A stretch of 9,786 bases of DNA, from contig JBHIER010000087.1 in assembly GCA_046760705.1 (NCBI GenBank), positions 1-9,786 of the forward strand. Direction: 5' to 3'. A program made the position numbers and the translations under genes. Source of the stretch: JBHIER01 sp046760705 [NCBI: bacterium]. Its GTDB lineage: Bacteria > JBHIER01 > G020348925. Below, in pieces: positions 4,967 to 9,786 of the stretch. The stretch's first letter is position 1. Each line of letters begins with the position of its first letter. The notes under the pieces were generated by a model that did no database searches, was not told the DNA's origin, and saw only the letters and a program-made list of their open reading frames with translations.

Positions 4967-7900
4967 ATGACTAAGCCAAAAGGTGTGAGTCGAGGGATTC
5001 GGCGGAGAAACTTCTCTAAGATTCCATCGGTTATGGAGATGCCCGGTTTGCTCGATGTCCAGTTGGAATCGTTCCGGGCGTTCCTGCAGGATGATGTTCC
5101 AGACGAGCATCGGACGGACCAGGGGCTGCAGGCCGTCTTCAAGAGCATCTTTCCTGTGGAGGATGTCCACAACAGGTTCTCCCTGGAGTTTGTGAAATAT
5201 TCCCTGGGGAAGCCGAAATATTCCGTGAGGGAATGTCAGGAGAGGGGGATGACCTATTCGGTGCCCCTGAAGGCCACGCTCCGGCTCGTGTTTCGAAATT
5301 TGGAAGGCCAGGAGGAGAGGATCAAAGACATCATCGAGCAGTGGGTGTTTCTGGGCGAATTGCCGATGATGACCGAAACAGGGACATTCATTATCAATGG
5401 GGCCGAACGTGTCATTGTCAGTCAGCTTCACAGGTCGCCCGGCGTCTTCTTCGATGAATCGGGACGGACAGAGGGAAAGCGTCAATTCTCAGCTCGGATC
5501 ATCCCCTACCGAGGTCCGTGGATCGAGTTCAGCTTGGACGGGAGCGATGTTCTCCACGTCCACATCGACAAGAAAAGGAAGGTCCCTGTTACCGTCTTGC
5601 TTCGAGCCCTGGGCTATTCGACGGACGAGGCGATCTTAGAGCTCTTCTTTAAGTTGGAGGAGGTCGATATCAAAAGGACTCGTCGGAACTTGGCCGACAA
5701 GATCCTGGCTCAAGATGTGGTCGATGGGGAGACGGGTGAAGTTTTGGCCAGTATGGGCGATGTGCTTTCCAAGAGGCGGGTCGACGAGTTTAAGAGACAT
5801 CACGTGTCGAAGATCACCATCTTTCAGGGGGAAGTGGCCAGGGATGTGATGGTATTTAAGAACACCATGCAGAAGGATTTCAGTGATTCGGAGCAGGATG
5901 CTCTGTTCAAAATGTACGTTCTGCTGCGTCCTGGCGAACCCCCGAATGTGGAGACTGCCCGGGCCCTGTTGGATAAGCTACTGTTCAATCCGAAGCGATA
6001 CGATCTCGGTGAAGTGGGCCGTCACCGCATCAATGAGAGGCTCAATCTGGGCGTGAACCGCGATCAGATGGTTCTGACCAGAGACGATTTCATCGCCATC
6101 ATTCGGTACTTGCTCACTCTGCGCAGAGGCGAGGGATACACAGACGATATTGACCATCTGGGCAACCGGCGGGCCCGCTCTGTGGGGGAGCTGTTGGCCC
6201 AGCAATTGAGCGTCGGTCTGTCTCGGATGACCCGGACCGCCCGCGAGCGTATGAGCTTACGGGGTTTTGAGGCGGTCACCCCACAGGATCTGGTGAATGC
6301 CCGGACGGTATCGGCGGTGATCAATGCCTTCTTCGGCAGCAGCCAACTGTCCCAGTTCATGGATCAGACCAACCCTCTGGCAGAGCTGACGCACAAACGG
6401 AGGCTCAGTGCCCTCGGGCCGGGCGGTCTGACCCGAGAACGGGCCGGGTTTGAGGTGCGGGACGTCCACCATACCCATTACGGACGGATGTGCCCGATCG
6501 AAACGCCCGAGGGGCCGAACATCGGCCTGATCACCTCCCTGTCCACCTTTGGCCGGCTCAACAAGTTTGGGTTTATCGAGACGCCGTACCGCAAGGTGGA
6601 GAGGGGCAGGGTGACCAATACGATCGAATATTTGACAGCCGACCAGGAGGACAGATTTACTATCGCCCAGGCCAACGAGCCTGTGAACGAAAAAGGGAGA
6701 TTTGTAAACGACACGGTGAAGGCCCGCCGTCGAGGGGACATCCTGGTTGTTCCCCCGAATGAGTTGGATTACATGGACGTCTCCCCCAAGCAACTGGTCA
6801 GCGCCGCGGCCGCCCTGATTCCCTTTCTCGAACATGATGATGCCAACCGGGCCCTCATGGGTTCGAACATGCAGCGGCAAGCAGTTCCATTGCTCCGGTC
6901 AGAGGCCCCCTTGGTGGAGACAGGGATTGAGGGGAAAGCGGCCCTCGATTCTGGAACTATGGTTGTGGCCAGAAATGCGGGTCGCGTGATCAAAGTGACC
7001 GCCGATGAGATCGTCGTGAAGCGGCAACAGCAGGAGGACAGCGATCTTGCAGCGCTGACGGCCAACGTTGATAGATATCAGTTGATGAAGTTCAAGCGGT
7101 CCAACCAAGACACCTGCATTCATCAGAGGCCCCTGGTCCGAGTCGGAGAGTACGTTCGAAAGGGGACTGTCTTGGCCGATGGCTCGGCCACCCACCACGG
7201 TGAACTTTCTCTGGGAAAGAACGTCCTGGTAGCCTTCATGCCCTGGAGCGGGTACAATTTTGAAGACGCCATCATCGTCAGTGAGCGGTTGGTCCAGGAG
7301 GATGTCTTCACCTCCATTCATATTGAAGAGTTTGACCTGCAGGTGAGAGATACCAAGAGGGGAACTGAGGAGATTACGCGGGAGATACCCAATGTGAGTG
7401 AGACGGCGGTCCGGAACCTCAACGAGCAGGGCATCGTCAGAGTTGGGGCCGAGGTGACGGCAGGTGATATTCTGGTGGGCAAAGTGACCCCAAAGGGGGA
7501 GACGGAGCTGTCCCCGGAGGAGCGGTTGCTCAGAGCCATATTCGGCGAGAAAGCCGGCGATGTGCGCGACGCATCTCTGAAGGCACCTCCAGGTATGAAG
7601 GGAGTTGTGATCGATACGAAGCTGTTTTCGCGCAAAAACCATGATGCCAAGGCCCGGGAGCAGGAGAAGAAGAAGATCCAAGCACTGAGGAGAGAGGCTC
7701 AAAAGAAGATAAGGAAGATAAAGTTGGCCAGAAATGAGAGGCTGAAAGAGATCCTCGCAGGTGCTCAGTCCGGAGGGTTGCGCCATGTCAAGGAAGCGGA
7801 GAAGATCGTCGTCAAAAAGGGCCTCAAATATGGGCCGCATCTCTTGGATAAAGTCGACTTCGATGCTGCCAAACCCATTGCCGGCTGGACTCAGGATGAA

Positions 7901-8752
7901 GAACTGAACAGGAGAGTCGATAAGATCATGAGAAAATCGGAAGAGCTCATCTGGTCGGTTCAAGAGGAGCTGGACATCGAGGTGGACAAGGTCTCCCGAG
8001 GGGACGAGCTCCTTCCGGGCATTGTTCAGTTGGCCAAGGTGTACGTGGCCAAGAAGCAGAAGCTGTCCGTGGGTGATAAGATGGCAGGAAGGCACGGCAA
8101 CAAGGGGGTGATAGCCAAGATCGTTCCGGTGGAGGATATGCCCTACTTACCTGACGGAACCCCGGTGGATATTGTGCTCAATCCGTTGGGAGTGCCGTCG
8201 CGGATGAATGTGGGTCAGATTCTCGAAACCCACCTGGGGTGGGCAGCTAAGACCCTCGATATGCAGATGGTCACTCCGGTTTTTGACGGGGCCGGACTCG
8301 AGGAGATCAAGGGGGTGCTCTCCGAGGCCAACCTGCCCACTTCGGGCAAGTCGATTGTCTACGATGGCCGAACAGGTGAGCCGGTGGACAGGGAGGTGAC
8401 GGTAGGATATATTTACATGATGAAACTCCATCATCTGGTCGAGGACAAAATTCACGCTCGGTCCATCGGTCCGTACTCGTTGGTCACCCAGCAGCCCTTG
8501 GGGGGAAAGGCGCAGTTTGGAGGGCAACGGTTTGGTGAGATGGAAGTGTGGGCCTTAGAGGCGTACGGCGCAGCTTACTTGCTCCAGGAGATGCTGACAG
8601 TGAAATCGGATGATGTGGCGGGGCGGTCTCGTATCTATGAGGCCCTGGTGAAAGGGGAAAATTCACCTGAACCGGGTGTTCCCGAGTCTTTCAATGTGTT
8701 GGTGAAGGAGCTGCAGAGTTTGGGCCTGGACGTTCAATTGGAAGAGGGGTAG
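4967..8752 (+). CDS. rpoB: DNA-directed RNA polymerase subunit beta
   Basis: The beta subunit forms one pincer of RNA polymerase and part of its active site. The product has 1261 residues, against 1342 in E. coli, the difference lying in lineage-specific insertions. The family order is intact: [18 protein letters not shown] near the N-terminus; protrusion and lobe with RSPGVFF; the rifampicin region at about 457-484 ([26 protein letters not shown]) with D466, H476 and S481 equivalent to E. coli D516, H526 and S531; then [11 protein letters not shown] (629-639), GYNFEDAI (762-769) and the active-site [12 protein letters not shown] (1036-1047, K1038 and K1046). A charged helical insert at about 889-1015 corresponds to the insertion present at this place in Proteobacteria and FCB bacteria. 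ATG 4967 is the only start after an in-frame stop at 4940. AAAAGGAGA (4941-4949) is 17 bases upstream, a long spacing. Confidence 0.98.
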   Translation: MTKPKGVSRGIRRRNFSKIPSVMEMPGLLDVQLESFRAFLQDDVPDEHRTDQGLQAVFKSIFPVEDVHNRFSLEFVKYSLGKPKYSVRECQERGMTYSVPLKATLRLVFRNLEGQEERIKDIIEQWVFLGELPMMTETGTFIINGAERVIVSQLHRSPGVFFDESGRTEGKRQFSARIIPYRGPWIEFSLDGSDVLHVHIDKKRKVPVTVLLRALGYSTDEAILELFFKLEEVDIKRTRRNLADKILAQDVVDGETGEVLASMGDVLSKRRVDEFKRHHVSKITIFQGEVARDVMVFKNTMQKDFSDSEQDALFKMYVLLRPGEPPNVETARALLDKLLFNPKRYDLGEVGRHRINERLNLGVNRDQMVLTRDDFIAIIRYLLTLRRGEGYTDDIDHLGNRRARSVGELLAQQLSVGLSRMTRTARERMSLRGFEAVTPQDLVNARTVSAVINAFFGSSQLSQFMDQTNPLAELTHKRRLSALGPGGLTRERAGFEVRDVHHTHYGRMCPIETPEGPNIGLITSLSTFGRLNKFGFIETPYRKVERGRVTNTIEYLTADQEDRFTIAQANEPVNEKGRFVNDTVKARRRGDILVVPPNELDYMDVSPKQLVSAAAALIPFLEHDDANRALMGSNMQRQAVPLLRSEAPLVETGIEGKAALDSGTMVVARNAGRVIKVTADEIVVKRQQQEDSDLAALTANVDRYQLMKFKRSNQDTCIHQRPLVRVGEYVRKGTVLADGSATHHGELSLGKNVLVAFMPWSGYNFEDAIIVSERLVQEDVFTSIHIEEFDLQVRDTKRGTEEITREIPNVSETAVRNLNEQGIVRVGAEVTAGDILVGKVTPKGETELSPEERLLRAIFGEKAGDVRDASLKAPPGMKGVVIDTKLFSRKNHDAKAREQEKKKIQALRREAQKKIRKIKLARNERLKEILAGAQSGGLRHVKEAEKIVVKKGLKYGPHLLDKVDFDAAKPIAGWTQDEELNRRVDKIMRKSEELIWSVQEELDIEVDKVSRGDELLPGIVQLAKVYVAKKQKLSVGDKMAGRHGNKGVIAKIVPVEDMPYLPDGTPVDIVLNPLGVPSRMNVGQILETHLGWAAKTLDMQMVTPVFDGAGLEEIKGVLSEANLPTSGKSIVYDGRTGEPVDREVTVGYIYMMKLHHLVEDKIHARSIGPYSLVTQQPLGGKAQFGGQRFGEMEVWALEAYGAAYLLQEMLTVKSDDVAGRSRIYEALVKGENSPEPGVPESFNVLVKELQSLGLDVQLEEG

Positions 8753-8762
8753 GTTTAACTTC

Positions 8763-8782
8763 GACCTCTCTTCAGGGAGGTT
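8763..8782 (+). promoter_or_regulatory. Hairpin enclosing the rpoC Shine-Dalgarno
   Basis: ACCTCTC at 8764-8770 can pair with GGGAGGT at 8775-8781 around the tetraloop TTCA: seven pairs, one of them G-U, with a further G-U pair possible at 8763-8782. The 3' arm contains GGGAGGT, the only strong ribosome binding sequence before rpoC. The hairpin starts ten bases after the rpoB stop codon. It is not followed by a U tract, so it is unlikely to be a terminator. A role in coupling rpoC translation to rpoB termination is inferred. Confidence 0.6.
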
Positions 8783-8783
8783 T

Positions 8784-8823
8784 AGAGCGGTGAGGCAGAG
8801 AGCGGTGAGGCAGAGAGCGGTGA
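8784..8823 (+). repeat. 15-bp in-frame tandem repeat at the rpoC start (2.7 copies)
   Basis: AGAGCGGTGAGGCAG occurs at 8784-8798 and again, identical, at 8799-8813. The first ten bases recur at 8814-8823, running into the ATG at 8823-8825. The period is a multiple of three and the frame is open through it into rpoC, reading RAVRQ per unit. Each unit contains a GTG (8790, 8805, 8820) in the rpoC frame, and the full units contain GAGG. Confidence 0.85.
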
Positions 8824-9786
8824 TGAGTGCGAAAGAGACGGTGGCCAAGAAGCCAACCGATTTCACAGCCATAAAGATCGGGCTGGCCTCGCCGGAGACC
8901 ATCCGGAGCTGGTCTTGCGGGGAGGTGATCAAACCTGAGACGATCAATTATCGCTCCTTTAAACCGGAGAGGGACGGCCTTTTTTGCGAGCGCATCTTCG
9001 GGCCGGTCAAGGATTGGGAGTGCCATTGCGGCAAATATAAGCGCATTCGATACCGAGGTGTCACCTGCGACCGATGCGGGGTGGAGGTGACCCATTCGAA
9101 GGTGAGACGTGAGCGGATGGGCCACATCGAGTTGGCGGTCCCTGTGTCGCACATCTGGTTTCTGAAGTCGATCCCCAGCCGAATCGGATATCTGCTCGAC
9201 ATGTCCATTCGGGAGCTGGAACGGGTCATCTATTACGAGTCCCGCATCGTCATCGATCCGGGCGAGACGACTTTGAAGAAGATGGAACTCATCTCCGAGG
9301 AGGATTATGGGCGGCTCGCCGGGGAGGGGCATCAGTTCGAAGCCGACATCGGGGCCGGAGCTGTGCTGCGACTTTTGGAGCAGATCGATGTGGAGGAACT
9401 GTCGGCCGAGTTGAGAACTCAGGTGAAGATGGAGACCTCAGCGCAGCGCAAGAAGGAAGCACTTAAGCGGTTGAAGGTGGTGGAGGCCTTCCGCCAGTCG
9501 GGGAACAGCCCTGGATGGATGATTCTGAGGGTCCTTCCGGTCATCCCTCCGGATTTGAGACCACTGGTCCCCCTGGAGGGAGGTCGGTTTGCTACCTCTG
9601 ACCTGAATGACCTCTATCGCCGGGTCATCAACCGGAACAACCGATTGAGGAAGTTGCAGGAGATACAAGCCCCGGAGGTGATCTTACGAAACGAGAAGCG
9701 GATGCTTCAGGAGGCGGTGGATGCCCTCCTGGATAATGGGCGCAGGTCGCGGGCGGTGCGCCGGGACGGAAACCGACCGTTGAAGT
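8790..9786 (+). CDS. rpoC: DNA-directed RNA polymerase subunit beta-prime, N-terminal part (runs off window)
   Basis: Beta-prime carries the catalytic Mg2+ site and clamp of RNA polymerase; about 332 codons are present and the catalytic aspartate motif lies beyond the window. The frame has [28 protein letters not shown], the zinc-binding cysteines C78, C80, C93 and C96 ([10 protein letters not shown]...CDRCGVEV), [19 protein letters not shown], the coiled-coil segment and [19 protein letters not shown], and ends near [16 protein letters not shown]. The start is uncertain. GTG 8790 has AGGGAGGT (8774-8781) eight bases upstream. ATG 8823 gives the family's usual N-terminal length, but has only a GAGG at 12 bases. 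Between them lies the 15-bp repeat, which would add [11 protein letters not shown]. The gene follows rpoB by 37 bp. GTG 8805 and GTG 8820 are further options. Confidence 0.95.
   Translation, partial: MRQRAVRQRAVMSAKETVAKKPTDFTAIKIGLASPETIRSWSCGEVIKPETINYRSFKPERDGLFCERIFGPVKDWECHCGKYKRIRYRGVTCDRCGVEVTHSKVRRERMGHIELAVPVSHIWFLKSIPSRIGYLLDMSIRELERVIYYESRIVIDPGETTLKKMELISEEDYGRLAGEGHQFEADIGAGAVLRLLEQIDVEELSAELRTQVKMETSAQRKKEALKRLKVVEAFRQSGNSPGWMILRVLPVIPPDLRPLVPLEGGRFATSDLNDLYRRVINRNNRLRKLQEIQAPEVILRNEKRMLQEAVDALLDNGRRSRAVRRDGNRPLK

Noticed and set aside
4319-5485. A 388-residue minus-strand frame across rplJ, rplL and rpoB
   Set aside because: It overlaps three well-supported genes, spans their boundaries, and has low-complexity His/Leu/Arg content; it is a shadow of the real frames.
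6899-8095. A 398-residue minus-strand frame inside rpoB
   Set aside because: It is fully antisense to conserved rpoB and shows no domain or ribosome binding site; treated as a shadow.
1-9786. A novel accessory or defence system, mobile element or CRISPR array
   Set aside because: Every sizeable stretch is explained by conserved housekeeping genes; no transposase, integrase, long spaced repeats or unexplained open frame over 300 bases was found.

Overview
The window holds the conserved bacterial translation/transcription cluster, all on the + strand: tRNA-Gly (partial) – tRNA-Thr – tuf – rpmG – tRNA-Trp – secE – nusG – rplK – rplA – rplJ – rplL – rpoB – rpoC (partial, runs off the right edge). 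The order of tRNA-Gly, tRNA-Thr and tuf matches the thrU-tyrU-glyT-thrT-tufB arrangement of E. coli. Inserting rpmG and tRNA-Trp before secE is common in many bacterial phyla. The DNA is moderately GC-rich and the genes are tightly packed. Nothing looks like phage, IS, CRISPR or a defence system.

Organism: a Gram-negative-type (gracilicute) bacterium, probably not a well-known proteobacterium. RpoB carries the lineage insertion just before its C-terminal catalytic region that is typical of Proteobacteria and the FCB (Fibrobacteres-Chlorobi-Bacteroidetes) group. Wording in RpoB ([14 protein letters not shown]) and RpoC ([24 protein letters not shown]) resembles FCB-group and related candidate phyla. 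This placement rests on remembered family sequences, not on a search.

Layout: positions 1-352 carry two tRNAs, a 17-bp tandem repeat between them, and the tuf leader. 353-1859 carry EF-Tu, the small ribosomal protein L33 and tRNA-Trp. 1899-2660 encode SecE (translocon) and NusG (transcription elongation). 2663-4939 are the L11-L1-L10-L7/L12 genes for the ribosomal L1 and L7/L12 stalks. 4967 to the end encode the RNA polymerase beta subunit and the start of beta-prime. No convincing rho-independent terminator was found between genes, so long polycistronic transcripts cut at the tRNAs are likely.

Most of the region is ordinary housekeeping DNA; I do not see an undescribed system. The points most worth a second look are: (a) the rpoB-rpoC junction, where the only strong Shine-Dalgarno lies in a hairpin and is followed by a 15-bp in-frame tandem repeat offering nested rpoC starts; (b) the very different codon usage of tuf; (c) a Lys/Ala-rich N-terminal extension on L7/L12; and (d) a hairpin-forming 17-bp repeat between two tRNA genes.
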